From NCBI GenBank assembly GCA_964570935.1, contig CAZMZP010000029.1:1-23846 (forward strand): a stretch of 23,846 bases of DNA, read 5' to 3'. The position numbers and the translations under genes are program-made. Numbering within the stretch: position 1 is the stretch's first letter; every line of letters begins with the position of its first letter. The notes beneath the pieces were generated by a model. That model searched no databases. It saw only the letters and a list, made by a program, of their open reading frames with translations, and was not told where the DNA came from. Source of the DNA: JAFGJU01 sp964570935. GTDB lineage: Bacteria; Eisenbacteria; RBG-16-71-46; JAFGJU01. Positions 7,567-15,765 of the stretch are shown in pieces.

Positions 7567-8421
7567 TTACTTCCGAGCCCCTCCTCTCTCTCGCTCTACC
7601 CACTCAGAGAACATCGAGAAATCAGAACGGCGGTTCGAGTAATCGAAGAACTGGACGGGCGCGCGGCAAGGTTTCCGGGTCTGCGCGGGGGGTTTGTGCG
7701 CGCGGGCACAGTGCGCCTGGGCCCTCTGTGTCAGGGCTCTCCCTGCCGAGGCAGAAGGTCGCGGGCTCGTCGCCCCGGTGAGTCGCGCACCAGCCGAGAC
7801 TCCGGCGGCCCGGTCTTCCATGTGCCAGGCAGGCACAAGGGTCTCCGGCCTTTGGAGCTCCTCCAGCGCCTTTTCCACGGCTGCCTCGATGCCCAGGAGA
7901 GCAGGACGAGTCTCGGGCCGCGGTGCCGGCTTCAAGCAGGACCGGACAGCCGCCTCCTGCCCCACCGGCAGGCTCGCGTCGTGGTTGGCCGGCTCCAGAG
8001 CCCGGACGGCCTGGGCCAGCTTCTGCTGCATGTCCAGGTCGGAAGGGTTGATCCGGACCAGGGCGCGGTAGTAGTTGGCGGCTTCCGAGAGGTTTCCCTG
8101 GGCCATCCTCAGCTCTGCCATCACCTGAAGTGAAAAGGCATTCTCCCTGTCCAGCTCCAAGACCTCTTCAAGCTCCCTCAGGGCCTCATCCCTGAGACCC
8201 AGCTCCATCAGACAGCGGCCCAGGAGCACCCTGCAGCTCACGTACTGGGGATAACTGGCCTTTGCACGGGCACAGATGTCCACCGCCTCTCCCTGGCACC
8301 CCCTGCGCCTGAGCTGTTCTGCCAGAGTCATGAATTCGGTCGACTCGGGGGTGGAGCCGTATCGCTCCCAGAGGTCCTCTATGCCTGCTCTTTCGCCTGA
8401 ATTCTCAATTATAAGTGTCAT
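7567..8421 (-). CDS. Tetratricopeptide-repeat protein, first gene of the efp-acc operon
   Basis: This 284-residue protein has a TPR solenoid in its first half: about three repeats between residues 30 and 140, for example the segments around GRCLMELGLRDEALRELEEV and AELRMAQGNLSEAANYYRAL. The second half (about 145-255) is Ala/Pro/Arg-rich, low in complexity and probably disordered, with a short ordered end at FSMFSEWVERE. No signal peptide or membrane segment is seen, so it should be cytoplasmic, likely a scaffold or adaptor. It is the first gene downstream of a promoter at 8468-8496; AGGATG lies 5 bases before the ATG. The gene continues with 14 bp spacing into efp. The partner cannot be told; its location suggests co-expression with growth and pilus genes. 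Confidence 0.75.
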   Translation of the reverse strand: MTLIIENSGERAGIEDLWERYGSTPESTEFMTLAEQLRRRGCQGEAVDICARAKASYPQYVSCRVLLGRCLMELGLRDEALRELEEVLELDRENAFSLQVMAELRMAQGNLSEAANYYRALVRINPSDLDMQQKLAQAVRALEPANHDASLPVGQEAAVRSCLKPAPRPETRPALLGIEAAVEKALEELQRPETLVPAWHMEDRAAGVSAGARLTGATSPRPSASAGRALTQRAQAHCARAHKPPAQTRKPCRAPVQFFDYSNRRSDFSMFSEWVERERGGARK

Positions 8422-8467
8422 ATTTACATCCTAATAGCACGATTGCGGATACAGCCCTCGGCATCGC

Positions 8468-8496
8468 AAACTACCAGAGGGCAAGATTGCTGTCAA
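8468..8496 (-). promoter_or_regulatory. Sigma70-type promoter of the TPR-efp-accB-pilT-accC-comB run
   Basis: On the minus strand a perfect -35 TTGACA (8491-8496) is followed after 17 bp by TAGTTT (8468-8473). The transcript would start near 8461 and have a leader of about 40 bases before the TPR start. The -10 is weak, so confidence is moderate. Confidence 0.55.
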
Positions 8497-8511
8497 CACA
8501 AAAGGCGCGCC

Positions 8512-9543
8512 TCACCCGGTCCCGCCTGCCTTCCGGCTGTCTTTGAATGTGTGCATCACGGCTTCCAGTTGGCGCAGCCACGGTGACTTGTCCATACCCG
8601 GCGCAAACACAACACCATCAAGTAGATAGAGCCGTCCTCCGTCGACGAAGCAGAGGGTGAAAAAGGGGCCGCCTATGAGGTGCTTATCGTTCTGCCAGAT
8701 GCCCTCTATCCTGAGCGCCTTCCTACCCTGGAACGTGACCTCGGACACGGCCGTCGAACCAGGGTCTACCCTGTCCTCGTCGTAGTACAGCCAGGCCAAT
8801 CTGGCCCTGAGCTTGCGGCAGTATTCGGGGTCGGGGGTAACCGCCCGGCTCGGCGTCCAATAGGCCAGAAGGAGCCTGGTCGGCTGCTGTGAGTCCGCGC
8901 TGACCAGCTTAACGACCCCGTTCTTCCGGTCCTCAGCCGTCTTGAATCCCTTGGGAATCCTGACAGTCCACCCGTACGTGGACTCCAGGTAGCGGCCCAT
9001 GGCCCGTTCTTCGCCGTTCATGTAGACGATGTCCCCGGTCCTCCGGGTGACCATGCTGTCGGCCCGAGCATAGAGCTCCCCTCCCTCCACCTCCAGGAGC
9101 CGCAGGATGCCTCTCCCGTCGCCGCCCGCCACCACGACCAGGGTCTGACCGAGCGCCTCGACGTTCGGGAGCACCGTCCAGCCGGCCCGTTCCTGCAGTC
9201 GGGCAGTGCGCTCCTTGCCGAGGACTTCGCGGACTTTTCTGGACACGGCGTCCCGCCTGCCGAGGTCGGCAACGAGGACAAGGTTTCTGGCGTCCCGCTG
9301 CCCGGCAAGCCCTCCCGGGCCGTGCACCTCGAAGCCGTACATGCTCTCCTGCTCCACGCTGGTAACCGGCCTGGCGAATGCCGCCTTGACCGCCAGGATT
9401 GCCGGGTCCCCCGGGTCCAGGTTTGTCACAATCGTGAGCAGGTTCGACGGACCCAGGGCCGGGAGTTTCCTCTGCGAGCAGCCGCATGGCACCAGAAGGA
9501 AGGTTGTCAGGAGAATGACCGGTACCACAGGGAGTTTTTTCAT
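8512..9543 (-). CDS. DUF4837-type lipoprotein
   Basis: This 343-residue exported lipoprotein has a short signal peptide, MKKLPVVPVILLTTFLL, and a cysteine pair (C20 and C22), either of which could be the lipidated residue. The mature part starts KLPALGPSN and includes the blocks VEQESMYGFEVHGPGG, RNLVLVADL and GWTVRIPKGFK, with a carboxy part rich in aromatic strands. These resemble the DUF4837 family, common in Bacteroidetes and other FCB bacteria, whose function is unknown. The gene has its own promoter (9629-9658), whose -35 overlaps the end of the HtrA-like gene. Only a weak GGTGA precedes the start. No catalytic motif is visible. Family assignment is by remembered pattern, not a search. 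Confidence 0.7.
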   Translation of the reverse strand: MKKLPVVPVILLTTFLLVPCGCSQRKLPALGPSNLLTIVTNLDPGDPAILAVKAAFARPVTSVEQESMYGFEVHGPGGLAGQRDARNLVLVADLGRRDAVSRKVREVLGKERTARLQERAGWTVLPNVEALGQTLVVVAGGDGRGILRLLEVEGGELYARADSMVTRRTGDIVYMNGEERAMGRYLESTYGWTVRIPKGFKTAEDRKNGVVKLVSADSQQPTRLLLAYWTPSRAVTPDPEYCRKLRARLAWLYYDEDRVDPGSTAVSEVTFQGRKALRIEGIWQNDKHLIGGPFFTLCFVDGGRLYLLDGVVFAPGMDKSPWLRQLEAVMHTFKDSRKAGGTG

Positions 9544-9628
9544 GATTCACCGTCGCGCGTTTTCCGCGCACGCAATGCGTAACCCCGGGAGAAATCGAAG
9601 ACCGTGCCGGATAGGAATCTGCGGCGTT

Positions 9629-9658
9629 ATGATAGGCTCAGGACGGCAGTCGGGTCAA
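9629..9658 (-). promoter_or_regulatory. Sigma70-type promoter of the DUF4837-type gene
   Basis: On the minus strand TTGACC (9653-9658) and TATCAT (9629-9634) are 18 bp apart. The -35 overlaps the stop codon of the HtrA-like gene. The expected leader is about 80 bases long. This separates the lipoprotein from the sigma operon upstream. Confidence 0.6.
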
Positions 9659-10938
9659 TTCTCAGTTGAGAGGACTCGCTCGGTGTTGGGGGTCGCACGA
9701 GAGGGGTTCGCGGCTGGGGCTGGTCCGTTCTGCGAGGGACCGGCTGCGTTGATCTGGACAGTGGCGGTCATCCTGCGGGCGCCGCGCCAGAAGGACACTT
9801 TGACTCTGTCGCCCGGCCTGGTGGCGCCGACCATCTGCGAAAGTTGGGCGGCTTCAACAACGGGCTCGCCGTCAAACTCGCTAAGAACGTCTCCGTTCCT
9901 TAAGCCCGCCTTCTGGGCAGGGCTTCCCAGAAGAACCTCGGAGATCTCGACTCCGGGAGCTGACGAAAGCCCGATTCTGGTGATGGCACCGCCACCCTGG
10001 TAGGACTGGACTCTTACTCCGAGGTAGCCCTCAGAGATGCGGCCGTTCCGGAGAAGTCCCTCCACCACGTTCCGCACTTCTTCCGCCGGCAGCGCCAGGC
10101 CCACGTTGCCCGAACCGCCGGTCAGGGCGTCGACCTGCTGGCCGATCTCGGCCGGGCCTCTCATGAACCCGGACTTCGTCTCACCCGCCAGACGGCCCAT
10201 GACCATGGCCACCAGCTCACCCTTTGTGTTCAGGACCGCACCGCCGCTGTTGCCCGGATGCACCGGGCCGCTCAACTGGATTATCTCCCACTTGCCGTGG
10301 GTCCTCGCGACCTTCTGCCGTCCGCTCACTGTACCCAACGCCACCGTCGGCAGTTTGCCGAACGAATTGCCCATCAGCACGACGAGCGAACCCACCTTGA
10401 TGGACCTCGAGTTGCCCAGTGGTATGGGTCTCGCCTTCAAGCCCGTCACTCTGAGCACGCAGACGTTCGCGTTCCTGTCCACGCCCAACACGCGGGCCTG
10501 ATAGCTGCGCCCGTCTTCGAACGCGACCGTGACCTCGCCGGACGCCCTCACGACGCTGCCGGAGGTCACTATTATCTCTTCCGCGAACACTATGCCCGAG
10601 CCCACGCTGACCCTGGCAGTCCCCTGCCCCGGCTCCACAAGGAGTCTGCCCAGCGACCAGGTAAAGGCGCTGGCTTTCTTCACGTCGTACTGGGATGAAA
10701 CCGTGACGATGGATGGCTTTACGTTCTGAACGAGCTGCGCGAGTTCCTCCTCCAGCGAGGAGAGCGTGTTTCCGGCCAGTGCCGCGCCGGGCGCGAGCAG
10801 AACAGTGATGAGCACCGGAAGAAAACAGAATCCAGCGAGGCGTCCCCAGTTCCGCGGGCGTCTTGGGGCCCGGGACGCAGGGCGACAGAAGGACACAGTG
10901 GTGAAGCTGTAACAATTGCGAGCCACGTAGCCCCTCAT
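9655..10938 (-). CDS. HtrA/DegP-like PDZ protein with a degenerate protease site
   Basis: This 427-residue protein has a signal-peptide-like segment at about residues 34-56 (ending GAALAG), a trypsin-like domain (about 70-260), one PDZ domain (about 300-395) and a Pro/Ser-rich tail. Active HtrA enzymes use His, Asp and Ser. Here the His motif TN-x-HVV reads TSGSVV with S128 in place of His. The Asp motif (usually DLAVLKV) reads NVCVLRV with N158 in place of Asp. The Ser motif GNSGG is kept (S231). I checked the codons AGC (10555-10557) and AAC (10465-10467). By these residues it should not cut peptides; it may sense or bind unfolded proteins or peptides. It is the third gene of the sigma - anti-sigma operon, 7 bp after the anti-sigma stop, so it probably serves that envelope-stress circuit. 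The start has no ribosome site of its own. Confidence 0.88.
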   Translation of the reverse strand: MRGYVARNCYSFTTVSFCRPASRAPRRPRNWGRLAGFCFLPVLITVLLAPGAALAGNTLSSLEEELAQLVQNVKPSIVTVSSQYDVKKASAFTWSLGRLLVEPGQGTARVSVGSGIVFAEEIIVTSGSVVRASGEVTVAFEDGRSYQARVLGVDRNANVCVLRVTGLKARPIPLGNSRSIKVGSLVVLMGNSFGKLPTVALGTVSGRQKVARTHGKWEIIQLSGPVHPGNSGGAVLNTKGELVAMVMGRLAGETKSGFMRGPAEIGQQVDALTGGSGNVGLALPAEEVRNVVEGLLRNGRISEGYLGVRVQSYQGGGAITRIGLSSAPGVEISEVLLGSPAQKAGLRNGDVLSEFDGEPVVEAAQLSQMVGATRPGDRVKVSFWRGARRMTATVQINAAGPSQNGPAPAANPSRATPNTERVLSTEN

Positions 10939-10944
10939 CGCGGC

Positions 10945-11625
10945 CTAGAAGGTCATCGAGACAACTTCGTCCTCTGCGGACGACGCGTTGCTTGCCTCAA
11001 CCCTCCGTACTTCCGCTCCTTCCAGGAGGAAGGGATCCAGCACAAACTCAACCTCGATCGGACCTCCGTCGGTGCGCACCGCCGCGTTCAGACTGGCGTC
11101 ACCGGCTTCGGGGCTCGAGGACGCGAGCAGCGTCTGCGATGCCCACACTGAACCGCCGGCATCGGCGCGCTTGTCCGTTTCAATTGAGCCAACCGGAGCA
11201 CTGATCATTTCTGATGCGGCGGGCGACTCGACCGGCTGATCCCCGGGCGTAACGAGCTCTAGCTCGTTCATCGCGAATTCGCTCTCCGAGACAGGCTGAT
11301 TCTGCGGCAGCACCACGAACAGGGCCAGGAGCACTGTCGCGACGGCGAAGGCAAGGGCGGGCTTCGGACTCAGGAGAGGACCCCACGCTCTGGTGGAAGG
11401 AACCTCTCTGGTCCTCAGCTCGCGCAGCACCTTCTGCTCGAAGAAGGGGTTCGCAGACGGCCTTGGAAGAGAGTTCACAAGCCTCACGCTCTTGGAGAAA
11501 AGCGCGAACTCGCGAGAGCAGGCTGGACACGAAGAGAGATGCGCTTTGAGCTCTCTCTCTTCGGCTACACTAAGCTCGCCGTCGAAGGCGGCAGAGAAGA
11601 GATCCTGGGCAGCGTTGCATTTCAT
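10945..11625 (-). CDS. Zinc-finger (ZAS) transmembrane anti-sigma factor
   Basis: This 226-residue protein should hold the partner ECF sigma factor inactive at the inner membrane. The amino part has the ZAS zinc motif: C3, then H29-x3-C33-x2-C36 (HLSSCPAC). A single hydrophobic membrane segment runs at about 89-106 (ALAFAVATVLLALFVVL). The remaining 120 residues would be periplasmic and resemble no known sensor domain. Its ATG overlaps the sigma stop (ATGA), the usual translational coupling for such pairs. The HtrA-like gene follows after 7 bp. Signal input could reach it through regulated proteolysis of the periplasmic part, as with RseA; that is inference. Confidence 0.88.
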   Translation of the reverse strand: MKCNAAQDLFSAAFDGELSVAEERELKAHLSSCPACSREFALFSKSVRLVNSLPRPSANPFFEQKVLRELRTREVPSTRAWGPLLSPKPALAFAVATVLLALFVVLPQNQPVSESEFAMNELELVTPGDQPVESPAASEMISAPVGSIETDKRADAGGSVWASQTLLASSSPEAGDASLNAAVRTDGGPIEVEFVLDPFLLEGAEVRRVEASNASSAEDEVVSMTF

Positions 11626-12221
11626 GACAAACTCACGTATGGTTCGAGCTTCTTCTTCAAGATCAGTCGACCACGGTTTATCCTGGAGCGCACGGTTCCA
11701 CCGGGTATCGACAGGATGTCGCTCACTTCTTCGTACGATAGCCCCTCGAGGTCCCTGAGCACGACGGCGTCCCTGTACTTCGGCGGGAGCTCCACTATAG
11801 CCTTGTTCACTATTTCCTGGAGCTCTCTCTCCTCCACCTTCTCGTCCGGCCCCTTGCCGCGTTCTCTCAGGAAGAATCCCACACTGCTCCCCATCTCAGT
11901 CAGAGCGTCCAGACTCATCACTCTGGAATGACGGACTCGATGTCGAATCTCGTTCTTCGTCAGGTTGAGTGCTATCGTGAAGATCCAGGTCGAGAAGCGC
12001 GCCGTCCTTCTGTATCTCTCCCTGTGCACGTAGACCCTGACGAAGACCTCCTGGGCGATCTCTTCCGCGCGCACCGGGTCGTTGATGTAACGGTACACAA
12101 CGTTCACGATGCGAGGATGAAACCGCCGCATGAGCTCGCGCAAGGCCTCTTCCGAGCCCTCGACGCAGAGGTTCATTAGCTCTTCATCTGTCCTGGTTTC
12201 CAGGTTTTCCAGGTCGCTCAT
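11622..12221 (-). CDS. ECF RNA polymerase sigma factor (RpoE-like)
   Basis: This 199-residue group 4 sigma factor contains region 2 (about 27-95: FHPRIVNVVYRYINDPVRAEEIAQEVFVRVY, then FSTWIFTIALNLTKN) and region 4 (about 135-190: LPPKYRDAVVLRDLEGLSYEEVSDIL, then GTVRSRINRGR). Regions 1.1 and 3 are missing, as expected. The linker is somewhat long (MSLDALTEMGSSVGFF). TTTGGAG lies 9 bases before the start. It overlaps the anti-sigma gene by 4 bp and leads a sigma - anti-sigma - HtrA-like operon, the layout of envelope-stress systems such as AlgU-MucA-MucD. A housekeeping-type promoter and a possible ECF-type promoter lie upstream. Confidence 0.94.
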   Translation of the reverse strand: MSDLENLETRTDEELMNLCVEGSEEALRELMRRFHPRIVNVVYRYINDPVRAEEIAQEVFVRVYVHRERYRRTARFSTWIFTIALNLTKNEIRHRVRHSRVMSLDALTEMGSSVGFFLRERGKGPDEKVEERELQEIVNKAIVELPPKYRDAVVLRDLEGLSYEEVSDILSIPGGTVRSRINRGRLILKKKLEPYVSLS

Positions 12222-12259
12222 GCGCTTGACTCCAAACGTTCTGAGCCAACCCCGTGAGT

Positions 12260-12288
12260 AGATACACCACCAGTCTCGGGGCAGTTCC
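12260..12288 (-). promoter_or_regulatory. Possible ECF-type autoregulatory promoter
   Basis: On the minus strand GGAACT (12283-12288) is followed after 17 bp by GTATCT (12260-12265). The GGAAC -35 core fits RpoE-like promoters, and it lies 39 bp before the sigma gene, which could let the sigma factor drive its own operon. The -10 match is loose. Confidence 0.35.
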
Positions 12289-12355
12289 AGAAATGTCTGA
12301 AAAATAGCACGTTGCCGCCCCGAGCGCTTTCCGGGCGCCGGGTGCGCGACAGGGC

Positions 12356-12389
12356 CAGCGGGATGAAATCCACCTACACTAACCCGCTG
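12356..12389 (-). promoter_or_regulatory. Hairpin at the 5' end of the sigma operon transcript
   Basis: CAGCGGG (12383-12389 in minus-strand sense) pairs with CCCGCTG (12356-12362) across a 20-base loop. The left arm starts 2 bases after the -10 of the promoter at 12392-12420, so it spans the likely transcription start. It could be an operator or an RNA stem protecting the roughly 160-base leader. Confidence 0.4.
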
Positions 12390-12391
12390 AT

Positions 12392-12420
12392 ATCATACCA
12401 GGAAGCAAGCCGGATTTCAA
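12392..12420 (-). promoter_or_regulatory. Strong sigma70-type promoter of the ECF sigma operon
   Basis: On the minus strand TTGAAA (12415-12420) and TATGAT (12392-12397) are separated by exactly 17 bp, which is close to consensus. Transcription would begin near 12385, giving a leader of about 160 bases before the sigma start. It lies in the 297-bp gap after the S9 peptidase gene, so the sigma operon does not depend on read-through. Confidence 0.7.
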
Positions 12421-12512
12421 GGATTTTGTGCCATCCTAGCCCCCACCCCACAGCCACCCGGACACTGCAGCGGCCGCCAGCCCCTGCACCGGACACCACC
12501 CCGGCAGCGTCC

Positions 12513-15392
12513 CTATTCCTCGGCCTTGTCCTTCCACCGCTCGTCCCAGGCCCCCGGCTCCCCCTTCAGGTGCTTGTCAAACCACTCCAGCATCATCAGC
12601 CTGCCGTCCCTCGAGTTCTGGGGCGTGCCCCTTATGCCGTGGCCCTCGCCCTCCCACCTTACATAAACCACGTCTTTGTCCAGGACCTTGAGCGCCGTGA
12701 ACATCTGGTCCGATTCCAGGGCCGGCACGTTGATGTCGTCCAGGCCGTGCATCAGGAGCAGTGCGCCCTTCAGCTTATCCGCGTGGAAAAGCGGCGACTT
12801 CTCGGCGTATACGTCGGGCCGATTCCAGGGGTAGCTCAAGGCGGCGGCCACGTCGTTGTAGAGATACCCCCACCAGCCCGCACCCCAGTAGCTCGCGATG
12901 TTGCTTATGCCGTACCAGGAAACACCGGCCTTAAACATGTCGGTCTGCGTCAGCAGTGACATCGTCATGAACCCGCCGTAACTGCCGCCGTAGCACCCCA
13001 ACCTGTTCCTGTCCAGAAACCTGTGTGAGGTCAGAACCTTGCCCATTCCTTCTACTACGTCCTCGGCCGACAGTCCTCCCCAGTCGTTGACGTGGGCGTC
13101 GGCAAAAGGCTGCCCGTAGCCCGTGGCCCCCCTGGGCGTGAGGACGTAGACGAAGTACTCCTGACCCGCCAGCCAGTGAGCCGACCCGTTGAAGTAGTCG
13201 CCCATGGGCACAACCCCGCCGTAGTAGTAGACGATCAGCGGATAGGTCCTGGTGGAGTCGAACCCGGGCGGATAGTACAGCCACCCGTCTATCTTGACGC
13301 CGTCACTGTCGACGAAATCCTGTCGCGCCACCCCGGCGGTCTGGACGCGTTTCATCACGTCCTCGGCAGGCTCGAGGAGCTTACGGGCGGTTCCCTTGCG
13401 AAGGTCCGTCACGTACACCTTCTGGCTGGTCTCGAGTGAAGTCCCAGCGCAGAGCAGGAGCTTTCTGTCAGCAGAAACGTCGAAATACGAGCAGACCGGC
13501 TCGGGAAGAGCAGTCTCGCGTATTCCGGCGGGGCGACCGGCTCCGTAGGGGCCGTTTTCCCTGCCACCTGCACCCGCGTCCATGCTGTACAGCCGGACCC
13601 GGCTCCGGTCCGTGCCGATGAAGAAGATCTCGCCCGACGTCCCCCACCACACCGACTTCCTGCCTGCCTCGCCTCCATAAAGGTCAACGCCCACGTTCGG
13701 AACGAACCCCTCGGTCAGCTTCTGCAGCTTGCGCGACCCTAAGTGCAGGAGGTACAGCGACTGCTGATACCTGTTGTGAGTATCCTCCGGCGTGGCCACG
13801 CTGGACTCGCCTATGAGCGCGATGGCCCTGGAATCCGGCGACCACGCGAACGGGCCCATCTCCAACCGCTCGCTCATGAGCGTGTCGATGGCGAGCGTGT
13901 GCGTGTCGAGCCGCCAGAGCTCCGTCTCGAAGAACGGACGGCCCTTGACGGGCACGGAGCGCAGGAACGCGATCGCCCTGCCGTCCGGTGAGAGCTCGTA
14001 GCGGCCAACGGTGAACTCGCCGGTCGTGAGCTGCACCTTGGTCCTGCTGGCCAGAGACAGCACGAATATGTGGGATTTGTGCTTCCAGTAGTCCCACCTT
14101 TCGTAGAGCTCTTCCAGTTTCTCGTAGGGCTTTCTCTTGTTCGACCCTGCCCAGGCCTTTTCTCCGGCGCTGTCCCCTGACTTCTCGTCGGGCTGCCAGG
14201 CCGTGTAGTAAACGTACTCTCCGTCCGGCGACCAGGACACTCCGGAGAGACCCTTCTCCTGGGAAATGAGCTTCTCCATGTCGCGCGTGGCCATGTCCAG
14301 AAGCCAGAGGTCGGCGCCGCCGCGGCCGTCACCCTCGCGGTCGCTCTCGGCCCCTGCTCCGGCGCCGTAGCCGATGAATGCCAACCGGCGACTGTCAGGA
14401 GCCCATTCCGGGCCGGACACGTCACCGTTAGTCTTGAGAGCGTGCACTTCCGCACCCGTCTTCGTATCGAGCACCAGGAGATGCGACACGTACTCGTTTC
14501 GCTTCAAGTCCGGCTGGCTCACGACCAGCGCCGCAAGCCGGCCGTCTGGCGACAGTGTCGCATCCCGCACCGATTTCATCTTCATGAGGTCGTCCATGGA
14601 AAGCCGGCGGGCCGCTGAGAGTGACGGAGCGGGTGCAAACGGCCGCGCGTCTTCCTTGATTCTGAGTAGCGGCGTCACTGACCACGCTGCCAGCGAGTCG
14701 CGGCCGTCGAACACCGTCTTGACCATCAGCAGATGCTTATCCCGCGTGAGTGTGAGCTCACAGGAGAACTCTTCGGGTGCGTCTTTCTCGCGGGTCGGAC
14801 GGTCCTTTCGCTTGATGAGCTGCCCGTCCACGTAAACTGCGGCGCGCTGCCGCGTCTTTAGCACCAGCTCGAGTTTCTGCCAGCGGGGGCTGTCGAGATA
14901 GCAGGCCAGATGGGCCACGTGAACCAGAACGGTGTCGAGGGATGCGATGGCGCCGGGAGCCGAGACGACCACGACGCTGTCCCGGGCCTCGACTCTTGTC
15001 CACGCGAGCAGCCTGCCGGGCTGCCACGGCATCCTGTCCCCATCAGACGGCAGGGTCTTTTCGAAGTCCAGGTAGTCAGTGCCGAGTACGCGTTCGGCTC
15101 TTCTGGCAAGGGCCGCGGTGTCCGAGAACGCGGGCAGCCTGACGCCCACTGGTCCGAGCAGCAACCACGGGGCGATGGGCAGGTCCACGCGCGGCGCACC
15201 GGGCGCACTGACCCCGGGCTGGGACGGCCCGACGGCAGCGGCGGCGCCCGGAGGCGCCAGCGGACCCGAGAGGACACTGACACAAAGGCACAGAAGGAGA
15301 AACGCGCGCAGACAGAGAAGCCGGTCCGCAGACAAGCGGGAAGCAGACCGCACCATTCCTGGCGCCGCTGACTTACGTGGCCTCGTCGGCAT
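12513..15392 (-). CDS. Secreted S9 (prolyl oligopeptidase/DPP-like) serine peptidase
   Basis: This 959-residue exported peptidase carries a signal-anchor-like stretch (about 29-55). After it comes an extra domain of about 200 residues, then a seven-bladed propeller region with SPDG/WSPDG motifs (about 255-690) that gates access. The carboxy alpha/beta hydrolase domain follows (about 700-950). The catalytic triad is visible: S804 in GGSYGGF, D886 in HGLDDINVP and H918 in GEGHGI. S9 enzymes of this kind cut oligopeptides, often releasing dipeptides or acylated residues from the amino end. The start at 15392 is preceded by GAGAGGAGGG at 8 bases; the ATG at 15434 lacks a ribosome site. A promoter with an extended -10 lies near 15485. 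The amino domain before the propeller (about 60-250) has no recognised family. Substrate unknown. Confidence 0.88.
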   Translation of the reverse strand: MPTRPRKSAAPGMVRSASRLSADRLLCLRAFLLLCLCVSVLSGPLAPPGAAAAVGPSQPGVSAPGAPRVDLPIAPWLLLGPVGVRLPAFSDTAALARRAERVLGTDYLDFEKTLPSDGDRMPWQPGRLLAWTRVEARDSVVVVSAPGAIASLDTVLVHVAHLACYLDSPRWQKLELVLKTRQRAAVYVDGQLIKRKDRPTREKDAPEEFSCELTLTRDKHLLMVKTVFDGRDSLAAWSVTPLLRIKEDARPFAPAPSLSAARRLSMDDLMKMKSVRDATLSPDGRLAALVVSQPDLKRNEYVSHLLVLDTKTGAEVHALKTNGDVSGPEWAPDSRRLAFIGYGAGAGAESDREGDGRGGADLWLLDMATRDMEKLISQEKGLSGVSWSPDGEYVYYTAWQPDEKSGDSAGEKAWAGSNKRKPYEKLEELYERWDYWKHKSHIFVLSLASRTKVQLTTGEFTVGRYELSPDGRAIAFLRSVPVKGRPFFETELWRLDTHTLAIDTLMSERLEMGPFAWSPDSRAIALIGESSVATPEDTHNRYQQSLYLLHLGSRKLQKLTEGFVPNVGVDLYGGEAGRKSVWWGTSGEIFFIGTDRSRVRLYSMDAGAGGRENGPYGAGRPAGIRETALPEPVCSYFDVSADRKLLLCAGTSLETSQKVYVTDLRKGTARKLLEPAEDVMKRVQTAGVARQDFVDSDGVKIDGWLYYPPGFDSTRTYPLIVYYYGGVVPMGDYFNGSAHWLAGQEYFVYVLTPRGATGYGQPFADAHVNDWGGLSAEDVVEGMGKVLTSHRFLDRNRLGCYGGSYGGFMTMSLLTQTDMFKAGVSWYGISNIASYWGAGWWGYLYNDVAAALSYPWNRPDVYAEKSPLFHADKLKGALLLMHGLDDINVPALESDQMFTALKVLDKDVVYVRWEGEGHGIRGTPQNSRDGRLMMLEWFDKHLKGEPGAWDERWKDKAEE

Positions 15393-15484
15393 TGGAATTA
15401 CCCTCCTCTCGTAGAAGACCGCCTGCCGCGGCACGTTGAGCGGCCGTCGGGTCTCACACGCGGCAAAGAAAAGACATTAAGGGC

Positions 15485-15493
15485 ATTCTAGCA
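15485..15493 (-). promoter_or_regulatory. Extended -10 promoter of the S9 peptidase gene
   Basis: On the minus strand TGCTAGAAT reads as an extended -10 (TG-n-TAGAAT). There is no good -35, which is usual for this class. The leader would be about 85 bases. Confidence 0.45.
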
Positions 15494-15594
15494 TACAACG
15501 CTGGAACTCCGCACCAGGTGAAGTGTTAGACTACTTGAGGAGTCGGGCCGTGGGCTCGGCGCGGTCCGGTGAGGCCGGTGCCGGCGGGGCTGGT

Positions 15595-15685
15595 GCCGGC
15601 GCGCGAAGCCGACCGACAACGCCGGCGCCGGCGTGCGATGCCGGCCGACAGCGCCAGTGCCGGCGTGCGATGCCGGCCGACAGCG
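15595..15685 (+). repeat. Three 32-bp tandem repeats next to a promoter
   Basis: Units start at 15595, 15627 and 15659. The first 27 bases of units 2 and 3 are identical; unit 1 differs at 4 positions. Each of these two contains GCCGGC-GTGCGAT-GCCGGC, a short hairpin. The third copy ends exactly where the -35 of the 15686-15714 promoter begins. The spacing (three helical turns) would place a bound protein on one face of the DNA. Confidence 0.8.
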
Positions 15686-15714
15686 TTGACTTCGAGGGCC
15701 GAATCGGCTATTCT
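15686..15714 (+). promoter_or_regulatory. Sigma70-type promoter of the lipoprotein/outer-membrane pair
   Basis: TTGACT (15686-15691) and TATTCT (15709-15714) are 17 bp apart. Transcription would start near 15721 and give a leader of about 45 bases before the lipoprotein start. Confidence 0.65.
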
Positions 15715-15765
15715 ACTGTCATAGACCTTGTGCCCTGTCGGTAGAAGTAGAAAGGGAGTGGTTAC

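Noticed and set aside
15595..15685. CRISPR array.
   Set aside because: The units are contiguous 32-bp tandem repeats with no unique spacers and no cas genes nearby.
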